The notes under the pieces: generated by a model | Seen by the model: the letters and a program-made list of their open reading frames with translations, nothing else | The model's database searches: none | What the model was told of the DNA's origin: nothing | Shown: in pieces, positions 34,028-42,709 of the stretch | Layout: each line of letters starts with the position of its first letter | Position numbering within the stretch: position 1 is the stretch's first letter | Position numbers and translations under genes: made by a program | Source of the DNA: JBFMGD01 sp040751775 | Lineage (GTDB): Bacteria; Bacillota; Dethiobacteria; DTU022 | Assembly: GCA_040751775.1 (NCBI GenBank) | Contig: JBFMGD010000007.1 | Span: 24,334 to 88,333 of the forward strand | Reading direction: 5' to 3' | Length of the DNA stretch: 64,000 nt

Positions 34028-34767
34028 AGGAACTTTTCCAAGTCATCCATGACCTGTTCGTTGCGTTCCTTGAGCAGTTCAAGGGCATCTTCAAACTGTT
34101 CTTCAGTTTCTTCTAAGGCTTCCTCTGTCTGGTCCAGGGTGTTCTGCTGTAAGCCCTGGATGATGGCCTCGATCCGGTTGGCGTGATGCGAAGCAACCTC
34201 AGTCAGCGATTGCAGGATTTCGTTTAAAGCAACAAGGGCGCTGTTTACGGCTTCAGCTTCCTCCGTGGAAAGTATCCCGGATTGAATAAGCGCCGCCAGT
34301 TCTTCCTGAAGTTCGGCAATCTCCTCCATCATTTCTACTTTTTCTTCGTTGATTTCCGCGAGCAGTTCCAGCGCCTCTTCATAACCTTCCTCATTAAGGC
34401 CGTACTTCTCTTTGGCCTCGCTGTCCAAATATTTTACTTCGAGATGGTAGTCGATTACCTCAAGATTGTCCAGGAATTGTTCCATCGTTCCTTCCATGTA
34501 TTCAACCTGGCCGTTCAAAATCAACACTTCTAGCTCCGCCAGCCGTTCATCGGCGAACCGGGCCTTCAATTCGATTTTTGCATCAGCGGAAAAAGTAAGC
34601 GCGTACTGGATTTTTTCCATGAGTAGGTCTAAGAAATAGAATGGCGAATCAGGGGTAATCCCCGGATCTGTGCCGGGTTCGTCAACTGAGGCTGCTACAG
34701 GAGTAACCGTAAGGATAAATACCAGGATTAAGCCGGTTAATAATAATTTACGTAGAACAACCTTCAT
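33793..34767 (-). CDS. Secreted DUF5667-type protein with a poly-aspartate repeat tail
   Basis: 324 residues from ATG 34767 after GGGAGGG; a TTG at 34782 lies before that site. A signal peptide (KVVLRKLLLTGLILVFILTV) ends near PVAA. The DUF5667-like segment is PDSPFYFLDLLMEKIQYALTF with FADERLAELEVL. A long Glu-rich helical region follows, then about 80 residues of D-rich repeats. The acidic tail probably binds Ca2+ or other cations, perhaps on the cell surface or in a matrix; this is inference. A c-di-GMP-I riboswitch precedes it, fitting a surface or biofilm role. Confidence 0.88.
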   Translation of the reverse strand: MKVVLRKLLLTGLILVFILTVTPVAASVDEPGTDPGITPDSPFYFLDLLMEKIQYALTFSADAKIELKARFADERLAELEVLILNGQVEYMEGTMEQFLDNLEVIDYHLEVKYLDSEAKEKYGLNEEGYEEALELLAEINEEKVEMMEEIAELQEELAALIQSGILSTEEAEAVNSALVALNEILQSLTEVASHHANRIEAIIQGLQQNTLDQTEEALEETEEQFEDALELLKERNEQVMDDLEKFLDDKDDDDDDDDRDKDDDDDDDDRDKDDDDDDDDRDKDDDDDDDDRDKADDDDDDEDDDDDDDDRDKADDDDDDEDDD

Positions 34768-34809
34768 TAAAATCCCTCCCAAGTATTTTGATTATTCATT
34801 AGTAAATAT

Positions 34810-34843
34810 ATAAAAAGTCACCCGCCAGAATGGCAAGTGACTT
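34810..34843 (-). terminator. Riboswitch expression-platform terminator
   Basis: Minus strand: AAGTCAC (34837-34843) pairs with GTGACTT (34815-34821), with an inner GCC/GGC, followed by TTTTTATAT. It lies between the c-di-GMP aptamer and the gene. Confidence 0.82.
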
Positions 34844-34858
34844 ATTTTAAGTCTCTCC

Positions 34859-34936
34859 CGGCAACTGGCTGGCATGGTGCGAAGCACTTTAGCCCCGTTA
34901 GTTTTGCGTCACTGTTTTTCAACAGCTTTGCCCTTA
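34859..34936 (-). ncRNA. Cyclic di-GMP-I riboswitch (GEMM)
   Basis: Minus strand reads GGGCAAAGCTG, GAAA tetraloop, CAGTGACGCAAAACTAACGG, GGCTAA, a variable GTGC/GCAC hairpin, CATGCCAGCC and closing GTTGCC. These are the conserved GEMM elements (GACGCAAA, CTAA, CAGCC) with P1 formed by GGCAA/TTGCC. It controls the poly-Asp secreted protein, with an intrinsic terminator next. Confidence 0.92.
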
Positions 34937-34959
34937 CGGTAATTGCATAAATTTATTCT

Positions 34960-34988
34960 ATTTTACTACAACTTACCTAAGTTGACAA
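34960..34988 (-). promoter_or_regulatory. Promoter of the c-di-GMP riboswitch transcript
   Basis: Minus strand: TTGTCA (34983-34988), 17-bp spacer, TAAAAT (34960-34965), placing the start about 15 bases before the aptamer. Confidence 0.65.
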
Positions 34989-35228
34989 GCTTAAAGTTGA
35001 CATTTTAAATGGCTTGCCCAGTACATTATCAGGGTACCTATCTCCCAAGAATGGATGATCTACATCGGGCGGGGGGATGTATTGAACCGAAGGCCGGTGT
35101 TGTGCAGGCTGGGGATAAAGATCCATGAGGATGTATATTTCCCGGGGCATATCCGTGGAAAGGTGCTTGCGCAAAGCTTCCGCAATTTGCTCGGCCGTGT
35201 TATATTTAAATATAAGGAGGTGCGCCGC

Positions 35229-37172
35229 GTGGAACCTGGATCAAAAATGATTTTCATTGCACCGGGTAAGGATTTGGAAAAGCTGGCACGGCAAGTAGCG
35301 CTGGAGCTGAATGTGGAACTGCGGACTTTTGACCAAGCCATGGAAGAAGCTCTCGAGACAGCCAGGCATTACCTGGACGAAGGAGTGGAGTGTATCATCA
35401 GCCGGGGTCCTACCGGCGTATACCTGAAAAACCACCTCTCAATTCCGATCATTCAGGTTCAGGTTACCGCTTTTGATATTCTGCAGGCGTTGAACAAGGC
35501 TTACCGGTATGGAGATTGTACAGCTTACATCGATCACGTCCACCGTATGAACGCATACGACTTCGAAGCTATGCAAGAATTGATCGGTATACCCGACTTA
35601 AAGCTGTATTTCTATTGCAATATGGAAATGCTTCAGGAGCAGCTGAATTTTGCCAGACAGGACAAAGTAGCCACGGTGGTGGCACCGGATGATACGGTCC
35701 TTAGACAGGCGGAGCGCCGGGGGATCCGGGGTATCGAGGTGTGTTCAAGCCATGAGGCGGTGGCCGATGCTGTATCCCGGGCCAAGGAAATTATCAAGTT
35801 GCTGCATAAAGACCGGGAGTCCAGCCTGTTCATGCAAACGATTATCAATCACACGGAAAACGCCCTTATCTCCTTGGATGACCAATACCGGATCATCTAT
35901 CTCAACAGGCCTGCGGAAAAGCTGCTCGGTGTGAATCGTACCGCGGTGTCGTTGCTGGAGGAAATCAGCCGGGAGCTGATCCGGTTGGTTCAAGACAACG
36001 CCAGGTTGGTTAACAAGGTGATCCTGATCAACAACCACAAGGTTGTAGTGAATTGTATGTCGTTGTTTCACAACGGAGGATTGGCGGGTAAGGTAATTAC
36101 CCTGCACCAGGCCAGTAAAATACAGCAGATGGAGGCCAATATCCGCGAAGAGCTCTACGCCAAGGGATTGATCGCCCGTTACAATTTCGAAGATATTATC
36201 GGTAATTCAACGCAGCTAAAGAGTGTGTTGAAGGCCGCAAAAAAATACGCCCTGAGCGACTCAATGGTCCTGATTACCGGTGAAAGCGGTACCGGTAAAG
36301 AACTCTTCGCTCACAGTATCCACCAGGATAGCTACAGGGAGAAAGGCCCCTTTGTTACCGTGAACTGTGCCGCCATACCTGAAAGCCTGTTGGAGAGTGA
36401 GCTGTTTGGTTACAGTGAAGGGGCTTTCACCGGGGCAATCAAAGGGGGCAAACCGGGACTTTTTGAAATCGCCCACGGGGGCACCATCTTCCTCGACGAA
36501 GTTTCGGAGATGCCGCTGCCGCTGCAGGCCAGGTTGCTGCGCGTGCTGCAGGAAAAAGCCGTGCGCCGGGTCGGAGGGGATAGGTTGAATTTTATCGATA
36601 CCAGGATTATCGCCGCTACCAACCAGAATCTGCCTGATCTGGTTGCCCGGGGTAAATTCAGACAGGATCTTTATTTCCGACTAAATTTATTGAATTTAAC
36701 TGTTCCCCCTCTGCGGGAGCGGGTCGAAGATATCATGCCGCTGGTACAATTTTTTACCGAAAAGCACCTTGGTAAGGGCAAGGAGCTCCCCGGCCTACCC
36801 GGTTGGGCCGCCCGGCGGCTAAAAGAATACAGCTGGCCGGGTAATATCAGGGAGTTGGAAAGTTTTGTGGAGAGATTGATCACTCTGGCTGCGGACGGCT
36901 CGCCGCAGGAATACCTTTCTACGCTCAAAATTCTCTTAACGGAGCTGACCGGTATGCAATATGGAGCAATTTTAAGCTCCCCGTCGTCTCCTGAAGAGCA
37001 TCTGCTGATTAAAATCGATACCTTAGGGGAGATGGAAAAGCAGATTCTCAGCAAGCTGAAAAAGATCAACAACCACAACAACGAACAGCTGGCCAGGAAA
37101 CTTGGCATCAGCAGGACCACGCTCTGGAAAAAGCTAAAAGAGGGAGATAGATTATCCGGCGACCCTGTTTAA
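35229..37172 (+). CDS. PrpR-type sigma-54-dependent transcriptional activator
   Basis: 647 residues. GTG 35229 lies 8 bases after AAGGAGG; the frame extends upstream but without a site. Order: PrpR_N sensory domain (~1-185; GVECIISRGPTGVYL, QVQVTAFDILQAL), PAS-like domain (~200-310; IINHTENALISLDDQYRIIYLN), AAA+ domain (Walker A GESGTGKE, sigma-54 contact loop GAFTGA, Walker B GGTIFLDE, RWPGNIRE-like YSWPGNIRELE) and a Fis-type HTH (NEQLARKLGISRTTLWKKL). PrpR_N proteins sense organic acids or their CoA-pathway intermediates. It sits before a sigma-54 promoter and catabolic operon, its probable target. Confidence 0.94.
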   Translation: MEPGSKMIFIAPGKDLEKLARQVALELNVELRTFDQAMEEALETARHYLDEGVECIISRGPTGVYLKNHLSIPIIQVQVTAFDILQALNKAYRYGDCTAYIDHVHRMNAYDFEAMQELIGIPDLKLYFYCNMEMLQEQLNFARQDKVATVVAPDDTVLRQAERRGIRGIEVCSSHEAVADAVSRAKEIIKLLHKDRESSLFMQTIINHTENALISLDDQYRIIYLNRPAEKLLGVNRTAVSLLEEISRELIRLVQDNARLVNKVILINNHKVVVNCMSLFHNGGLAGKVITLHQASKIQQMEANIREELYAKGLIARYNFEDIIGNSTQLKSVLKAAKKYALSDSMVLITGESGTGKELFAHSIHQDSYREKGPFVTVNCAAIPESLLESELFGYSEGAFTGAIKGGKPGLFEIAHGGTIFLDEVSEMPLPLQARLLRVLQEKAVRRVGGDRLNFIDTRIIAATNQNLPDLVARGKFRQDLYFRLNLLNLTVPPLRERVEDIMPLVQFFTEKHLGKGKELPGLPGWAARRLKEYSWPGNIRELESFVERLITLAADGSPQEYLSTLKILLTELTGMQYGAILSSPSSPEEHLLIKIDTLGEMEKQILSKLKKINNHNNEQLARKLGISRTTLWKKLKEGDRLSGDPV

Positions 37173-37212
37173 TTATTTAACAAAAATGTTCATCTTTTAT
37201 ACGTCGATTGAT

Positions 37213-37250
37213 CCGGTTTTCAGTGGTTACGCGGTGAAAACCGGTTTTTT
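37213..37250 (+). terminator. Terminator of the PrpR-type regulator gene
   Basis: CCGGTTTTCA (37213-37222) pairs with TGAAAACCGG (37235-37244), followed by TTTTTT. Confidence 0.9.
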
Positions 37251-37264
37251 ATATCTTTAAGCTC

Positions 37265-37281
37265 TTGGCACCAGATTTGCA
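37265..37281 (+). promoter_or_regulatory. Sigma-54 (-24/-12) promoter of the symporter operon
   Basis: TTGGCACCAGATTTGCA matches the TGGCAC-N5-TTGCA consensus fully. It lies just downstream of the regulator terminator and about 40 bases before the symporter start. Confidence 0.92.
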
Positions 37282-37320
37282 CTATATAGAAAAAAATCTA
37301 TTGTGAAAGGGGTTTATTTG

Positions 37321-38772
37321 ATGATCGGCACGCTTGATATGGTAGTCTTTGGCATCTATTTTGTGGCCGTAATCGCCATCGGGCTTTTCACCTACCGCCG
37401 CGTCAGGGGCGGTTCCGATTTCGCCCTGGCCGGCCAATCGCTGGGTTGGCCGGTAACCATCGGGACCCTGGTCGCAACGATGATCGGCTCTTCCGCGGCT
37501 ATGGGCAAAGCGGGTACCGCTTACCTATACGGTATCGGGATCATGTGGTCCCCGATAGCTATTTTCATCGGTTATATCCTCTTCAGCATTTTTATCGCCC
37601 ACAAGCTGCGCCAGAGCGACGTCTGGACCATTCCCGATGTGCTGGAAAAACGGTTTGGCGCCGGAGTAAGGAGGCTGTCGGCCATCGTGCTGATCTTGGC
37701 CGTTATCTCCATTTTCGGCGCCCAGCTTATCGCCATGGGTATCGTATTCAAACTGGCGGGTGAACCCATGGGCATCAGCTATCAGGCGGCAATCCTGCTG
37801 GCCGGGTTGATCCTGGTCCTCTACACCGTCTTGGGTGGGATGTATGCCGTAGCCTTCACCGACCTGCTGCAATTCGCCATTATGATCCCGGTCATCGCCA
37901 TCGTCATGCCGCTTTTAGTCTTCGGCGGCGGCGAGATCACCTTTGCCGGGATGGCCGCCGAGCTGGAACCGCGTATGTTCAATATCTGGACCGGGGTTCC
38001 CTTTACCCTGATCCTCGGCCTGCTCTTTACCTACATCCCCGGCGTAATCATCGACCAGTCCATCTGGCAGAGGGCGATGTCGGCCAAGAACGAGACGGTG
38101 GCGCGTTGGAGCCCCGTCATCAGCGGCGGGATCTATTTTTATTTCAGCATCGTCGTCGTCTTACTGGGGATGGCCGGGATTTTCCTTTACCCCAATATTG
38201 TGGCGGAGCAAGGCAACGCCGACGGCGTACTGCCGCTGCTCATCGCTCACTATCTACCCCGGGGGATTACCGGGTTAGGGCTGACCGCCCTCTTCGCCGT
38301 GGCCATGTCCACCGCCAGCACCTGCCTGCTGGTGGCGGCGGTGATCGTCTCCAAAGATCTGGTTCCCGCCTTCTCCAAAAAGAAGCTTAGTGAGCGGGAA
38401 GAGTTGCGCATTTCCCGCATCGCCACGCTGGCCATCGGGTTGCTCGGGGTTGTCTTCGCCCTGACCTTTAGCGGCATATTCTGGATTATGTTGATCGCCT
38501 ACGGGATATTCGTAGCGGCCCTTTTCTTCCCGGTTGTCTTCGCCCTCTTCTGGAAGAAAGCAACTAAAATCGCCGCCACCGTTAGCATTATTGCCAGTAC
38601 GGTGGTGCTGGTGATCTTCCTGGTGATCCCCACCAACCTGGAGGCGATTATCCCGGCCATTATCACCAGTTTTATCCTGATGACCGTAATCAGCCTAGCC
38701 ACTTACCGGAAGCAGAACCTTACGCCTCCCGTATTGGGATCGGTTGAAAAACGGGCCGACACGAGCGCCTAA
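37321..38772 (+). CDS. Sodium:solute symporter (SSS family)
   Basis: 483 residues, about 13 membrane helices. ATG 37321 follows AAAGGGG by 8 bases; a GTG at 37303 precedes the site. Family features: FALAGQSLGWPVTIGTLVATMIGSSAAMG near helix 2, LYTVLGGMYAVAFTDLLQFAIM, and TALFAVAMSTASTCLLVAAVIVSKD, the second sodium-site region. SSS transporters import organic acids, sugars or amino acids with Na+. First gene of the sigma-54 operon; the CoA genes downstream suggest a carboxylate substrate. Confidence 0.92.
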   Translation: MIGTLDMVVFGIYFVAVIAIGLFTYRRVRGGSDFALAGQSLGWPVTIGTLVATMIGSSAAMGKAGTAYLYGIGIMWSPIAIFIGYILFSIFIAHKLRQSDVWTIPDVLEKRFGAGVRRLSAIVLILAVISIFGAQLIAMGIVFKLAGEPMGISYQAAILLAGLILVLYTVLGGMYAVAFTDLLQFAIMIPVIAIVMPLLVFGGGEITFAGMAAELEPRMFNIWTGVPFTLILGLLFTYIPGVIIDQSIWQRAMSAKNETVARWSPVISGGIYFYFSIVVVLLGMAGIFLYPNIVAEQGNADGVLPLLIAHYLPRGITGLGLTALFAVAMSTASTCLLVAAVIVSKDLVPAFSKKKLSEREELRISRIATLAIGLLGVVFALTFSGIFWIMLIAYGIFVAALFFPVVFALFWKKATKIAATVSIIASTVVLVIFLVIPTNLEAIIPAIITSFILMTVISLATYRKQNLTPPVLGSVEKRADTSA

Positions 38773-38801
38773 ATGAGAGGACGAAAAAGAGGAGATAGAC
38801 G

Positions 38802-39674
38802 ATGATCATCGACTTCGGGCTGACGCCGCCGCATCCTGATTTTATAGAAATCTATCAAAACCCGCCCAAGTACCTGGAGGGGTACAAGGCGCTGTACATG
38901 AACCAGCTGGCAGACTTGATGTGCTATATGAACAGCCCTTTAGACGACTTCCTGGCGCTGCTGGACAACGCGGGCATCGTTAAATGCGTGGTAAAAGCGA
39001 AAGATATCGAAACGACCTACGGGCGTAAACTGCCCAACGAAACAGTGGCAGCTTTCGTCCGGCGGTATCCCGATCGATTTATCGGTTTCGCCGGGGTAGA
39101 TCCCCATAAGGGTATGGAGGCGGTGCGTGAGCTGGAGCATGCCGTGCGGAAACTCGGCCTCAAGGGCTTGGCCGTAGAGCCTTTCGAGTGTAACCTCCCC
39201 GCCAACGACCGGCGCTTCTACCCTCTATACAGTAAGTGTGTCGAACTGGGGATCCCGGTGAACCTGCACTGTTCAATTAATTATTCCACCATGTCCCGTA
39301 TGGAATACGGCAGGCCGATTCACCTGGATGACGTCGCCGTGGACTTCCCCGAACTGAAAATCATCGCCATGACCGCCGGCTGGCCGTGGGTCAGCGAGCT
39401 TGTGGGGGTGGCTTGGCGGCACCCCAACGTTTATATCGAGGTAGCGGCGGTTCGCCCCCGCTACCTCGGCATGCCCAATACGGGGTGGGGTGAACTGCTG
39501 CATTACGGAAACACCGTCATCCAGGATAAAATCCTCTTCGCCTCTTCTTGGCCGCTGCTGCCCATCGAGAGGACCATCCGGGAGGTCAGGGAGCTGCCCC
39601 TGAAAGAAAAAGTAGTTCACAAGTGGCTCTACCTGAACGCGGCGCGCCTGTTGGGGCTGGAGCCGGCGGAGTAA
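38802..39674 (+). CDS. Amidohydrolase_2-fold protein with missing metal ligands
   Basis: 290 residues, ATG after AGAGGAGATAG. The overall pattern of amidohydrolase-2/ACMSD-like proteins is clear (YPDRFIGFAGVDP, LGLKGLAVEPF, IPVNLHCS, VYIEVAAV, NAARLLGLE). The usual DxHxH after strand 1 is DFGLTPPHP, the strand-6 His is absent (MTAGWPW) and the strand-8 Asp motif (GSDYP) is SSWPL. It therefore lacks most standard metal ligands and may be a divergent decarboxylase/hydratase or non-catalytic. It lies between the symporter and the CoA-transferase gene. Substrate unknown. Confidence 0.8.
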   Translation: MIIDFGLTPPHPDFIEIYQNPPKYLEGYKALYMNQLADLMCYMNSPLDDFLALLDNAGIVKCVVKAKDIETTYGRKLPNETVAAFVRRYPDRFIGFAGVDPHKGMEAVRELEHAVRKLGLKGLAVEPFECNLPANDRRFYPLYSKCVELGIPVNLHCSINYSTMSRMEYGRPIHLDDVAVDFPELKIIAMTAGWPWVSELVGVAWRHPNVYIEVAAVRPRYLGMPNTGWGELLHYGNTVIQDKILFASSWPLLPIERTIREVRELPLKEKVVHKWLYLNAARLLGLEPAE

Positions 39675-39701
39675 CAGGGTTTGCGGAAAGGAGGAATACA
39701 G

Positions 39702-40991
39702 ATGAAAAAGTGGCAGGAAATATACCGGGAAAGAATGGTCACGCCGGAAGAGGCGGTACAGGCAATCAAGCCGGGCCACTGGGTTACCTCGGGCCTGATG
39801 GAGTGCCGCTCTTTAACAAGCGCCCTGGCTAATAGGGCCGACCTCGTAAATGTAACCTACTTTGTGGGCGAATCCTTCGGCGGCATCCTGGACCTGGTGA
39901 ACTCGCCTTATGCCGCCTCTTTCCGGGTTATCGCCGCCTTTCTAAACCCTTTCACCCAGCAGGACTACCAAGCCGGTAAATTCGAATTCATGCCCTGCTA
40001 TTTCTCCACCGGGAGCAAGCTTTTCCTGGAGCGGATCATCCACTGCCATGCCGCCTTCGTCCAGGTGTCCCCGCCCGATGATTTCGGCTACTGCTCGCTG
40101 GGCAACTCCGTCGACTACATCAAGGATGCCTGCGACTACGTACCCTTGATCATCGCGGAAGTAAACCGCCACCTGCCGCGCACCTGCGGTGACACCCTCC
40201 TGCATGTGAGCAGATTTAACGCCATCGTTGAGCGCGACCAGGAGATGTTCAGCGAGCCGCCGCCCCAGGTGGCGGATATTCACCACACCATGGCCGGATA
40301 CCTCTCCGAACTGGTGGAAAACGGCTCCACCATCGAAGCGGGGGCGGGCAACGTGGTCCAGTGCGTCGTCTCCTGCCTGACCGGGAAACGGGACCTAGGC
40401 ATCCACAGTGAAATGTTTACCGATGCTTTACGTATCTTGATGGAAGCAGGGGCGGCCGACGGCGGCTGCAAGACTATCTTCCGCCACAAGGCCGTGGCCA
40501 ATATGGCCTTTGGTTCGGCGGAACTTTACCGGTTTATCAACAACAACCTAGACGTAGAACTGCATCCCGCCGGCGTAGTCTTACAGCCCGATGTGATAGC
40601 TAAGAACCACAAGATGACAGCCATCAATACGGGTTACCAGGTGGACCTGTTCGGGCAGGTCAACGCGGAATACCGCCACGGCGTCCAGATGACGGGGGTG
40701 GGAGGGCAGACTGACTTCAACCGCGGCGCGGCGATGTCCCCTGGTGGTAAGGCGATCATCGCCATCACCTCCACGACCTCCAAAGGGAAGTCTAACATTG
40801 TCGCCGCCCTGGAGCCGGGCACCCCGGTCACCTCTACCAGGAACGACATCCACTACGTGGTGACGGAGTACGGGGTGGCCAACTTGATCGGGCGCACCAC
40901 ACGGGAGCGGGCGCGGGAGTTAATCAATGTGGCCGCCCCGCAGTGGCGGGAGGAGTTGTCTGCGCAAGCCCGGCAGCTCGGTCTGCTCTAA
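39702..40991 (+). CDS. Acetyl-CoA hydrolase/CoA-transferase family (4-hydroxybutyrate CoA-transferase-like)
   Basis: 429 residues, ATG after AAAGGAGGAATACAG. Family motifs include VQVSPPDDFGYCSLGNSVDY, IEAGAGNVVQCV, GIHSEMFTDALRIL with the probable catalytic Glu237, and GVGGQTDFNRGA near the end. These enzymes move CoA from acetyl-CoA or another donor to a carboxylate. It would activate the acid brought in by the symporter. Sits between the amidohydrolase-like and PaaK-like genes. Confidence 0.88.
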   Translation: MKKWQEIYRERMVTPEEAVQAIKPGHWVTSGLMECRSLTSALANRADLVNVTYFVGESFGGILDLVNSPYAASFRVIAAFLNPFTQQDYQAGKFEFMPCYFSTGSKLFLERIIHCHAAFVQVSPPDDFGYCSLGNSVDYIKDACDYVPLIIAEVNRHLPRTCGDTLLHVSRFNAIVERDQEMFSEPPPQVADIHHTMAGYLSELVENGSTIEAGAGNVVQCVVSCLTGKRDLGIHSEMFTDALRILMEAGAADGGCKTIFRHKAVANMAFGSAELYRFINNNLDVELHPAGVVLQPDVIAKNHKMTAINTGYQVDLFGQVNAEYRHGVQMTGVGGQTDFNRGAAMSPGGKAIIAITSTTSKGKSNIVAALEPGTPVTSTRNDIHYVVTEYGVANLIGRTTRERARELINVAAPQWREELSAQARQLGLL

Positions 40992-41031
40992 GCGGTATGA
41001 AACGCTAGCATAGGAAAGGGAGGTTATCTTT

Positions 41032-42366
41032 TTGGGTGACGACCGTTGGCCCGCCTATTTCAACCGGGACTACGAAACTATCGCCTCCTCCAGGCTGGAG
41101 GAGATCGAGTTGGAGAAGTTTAAGAAACAGCTGCGCTATGTTTACGAGCAGGGGCCCTTTTACCGGCAAAAGTTTGACGCTGCCGGCTTCCGGACCGGAA
41201 TGCTGCAGCGGCTATCCGATATCACTAATGTACCTTTGACGGGAAAAGATGAACTGAGGATAAGCCAGAACGAGGTTCCGCCCTACGGGGATTACCTTTG
41301 CGCGCCGGTGGAAAAACTGAACCGGATCCACGCCACCAGCGGCACCAGCGGGCAGCCCCTCTTCGTTCCCCTGACCAGGAATGATATCGCCATGCAGAAC
41401 GAAGTCGGAGCCCGCTCCATCTGGGCTATGGGCGGCCGCCCAGGGGATATCTGCCTGGAGTGTGCCAGCTATACCCTCTTCGTGGGGGGCGTTTCCGACC
41501 ACATGTGCGCCGAGACCGCCGGGGTCGCCGTCATCCCCATCGGCTTCGGCAACACCAAGCTGCTGTTGGAGATCCAGCAGAAAAGTAGGGCCACCACCAT
41601 CGGTACCATCCCCTCGTACATGGATCATCTGGCCGAAGTGGTGCGGCGAGACCTGCAGATAGAGCCCGCCGAATTGGGACTGCGCAAAGGCGTTTTCGGC
41701 GGTGAACCCGGCAATCTGGAGCGGATCGCGGTAGAATGGAAGATGGACGCCCGTGACTATTACGGCCTATCCGAGGTGGCCTGCGGTTTCGGCGGAGACT
41801 GCGACTACAAGGAAGGGATTCACTTCCTGGGCCAGGGCCATATTCTGGCCGAGTTGATCGACCCCGACACCCTGTTGCCCGTAGAGATAGAGACAGGGGC
41901 CTGGGGCGAGTTGGTCTTCACCAACCTGGACCGGGAGGCTTGCCCCGTAATCAGGTACCGCACCAGGGATACCGTAGAGATTTTGGGTCGTACCTGTAAG
42001 TGCGGCCGGACCGGTTTCCGCTTCAAATTCAAAGGTCGGAGCGACGATATGCTGCTGGTGCGGGGCGTAAACGTCTTCCCGGCGGCCGTCCGGGAGGTGC
42101 TGATGACCTTTCACCCCCGCCTGACGGGCAACTTCAAAGTGGTGCTGGAGCAACCGGGGGTGCAGTTCTCCCGCCCCCTGCCGCTCAAGATCGAGTACGG
42201 GGAAGCGGTGAAGCCGGAACAGGTGGGAGCGTTACAAAAGGAAGTCCACGACTTAATCCACGACCGGCTTCGCTTTACCCCCGGGATCAACATGGTTCCC
42301 CCCGGCACTATCGGTACCATGACCGGCATGACCGGCAAAATCGACTTTTTTGAACGACTTTACTAG
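41032..42366 (+). CDS. Phenylacetate-CoA ligase (PaaK)-like AMP-forming ligase
   Basis: 444 residues, TTG start after AAAGGGAGG. Motifs: ATSGTSGQPLFVPLT (ATP/AMP loop), YYGLSEVACGFGGDC, YRTRDTVEIL, CKCGRTG and GRSDDMLLVRGVNVFPAAVREVL with the C-terminal domain. PaaK-type ligases form acyl-CoA from aromatic or other acids with ATP. Having both ligase and CoA-transferase suggests two routes or two acids. Last gene before a terminator at 42437. Confidence 0.9.
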   Translation: MGDDRWPAYFNRDYETIASSRLEEIELEKFKKQLRYVYEQGPFYRQKFDAAGFRTGMLQRLSDITNVPLTGKDELRISQNEVPPYGDYLCAPVEKLNRIHATSGTSGQPLFVPLTRNDIAMQNEVGARSIWAMGGRPGDICLECASYTLFVGGVSDHMCAETAGVAVIPIGFGNTKLLLEIQQKSRATTIGTIPSYMDHLAEVVRRDLQIEPAELGLRKGVFGGEPGNLERIAVEWKMDARDYYGLSEVACGFGGDCDYKEGIHFLGQGHILAELIDPDTLLPVEIETGAWGELVFTNLDREACPVIRYRTRDTVEILGRTCKCGRTGFRFKFKGRSDDMLLVRGVNVFPAAVREVLMTFHPRLTGNFKVVLEQPGVQFSRPLPLKIEYGEAVKPEQVGALQKEVHDLIHDRLRFTPGINMVPPGTIGTMTGMTGKIDFFERLY

Positions 42367-42436
42367 CCCTTGGCGGCAATTTTTAGCTATGTTTTGTTTA
42401 ATATGTTTCCGGAAAATAGATAAGGAACAAGGTTTG

Positions 42437-42476
42437 GGGGCTGTCTGAAAAGTTTTATTGGAGACAGCCCCTTTTT
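42437..42476 (+). terminator. Terminator of the sigma-54 operon
   Basis: GGGGCTGTCT (42437-42446) pairs with AGACAGCCCC (42462-42471), then TTTTT. Confidence 0.92.
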
Positions 42477-42629
42477 GAACTCTTAAACTTCGGCTTTTGT
42501 TTTATGGAAGCACTTTAAATATGTAACCGGCTTTTTTATTGATGGGCGATGAAGGTAATTATAAGCTTAAGCCAGCACCTGTCATTTGCATTATAACACT
42601 TTATCCGCCGCCAGGTGTTACTATTGAAA

Positions 42630-42669
42630 GAAAAAAAGAACCCGGCCTTAATCAATGAACAGGGCCGGG
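42630..42669 (-). terminator. Terminator of the biotin carboxylase operon
   Basis: Minus strand: CCCGGCC (42663-42669) pairs with GGCCGGG (42641-42647), followed by TTCTTTTTTTC. The rest of the gap between the two convergent operons (42367-42709) holds only these two terminators. Confidence 0.85.
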
Positions 42670-42709
42670 GTGCAGCGGTACAGGTAGAAAACGCGGAAGC
42701 ATTCGTACT

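Noticed and set aside
33830..34186. Poly-Ser ORF on the plus strand
   Set aside because: Complement of the Asp-codon repeats of the secreted protein; low complexity.
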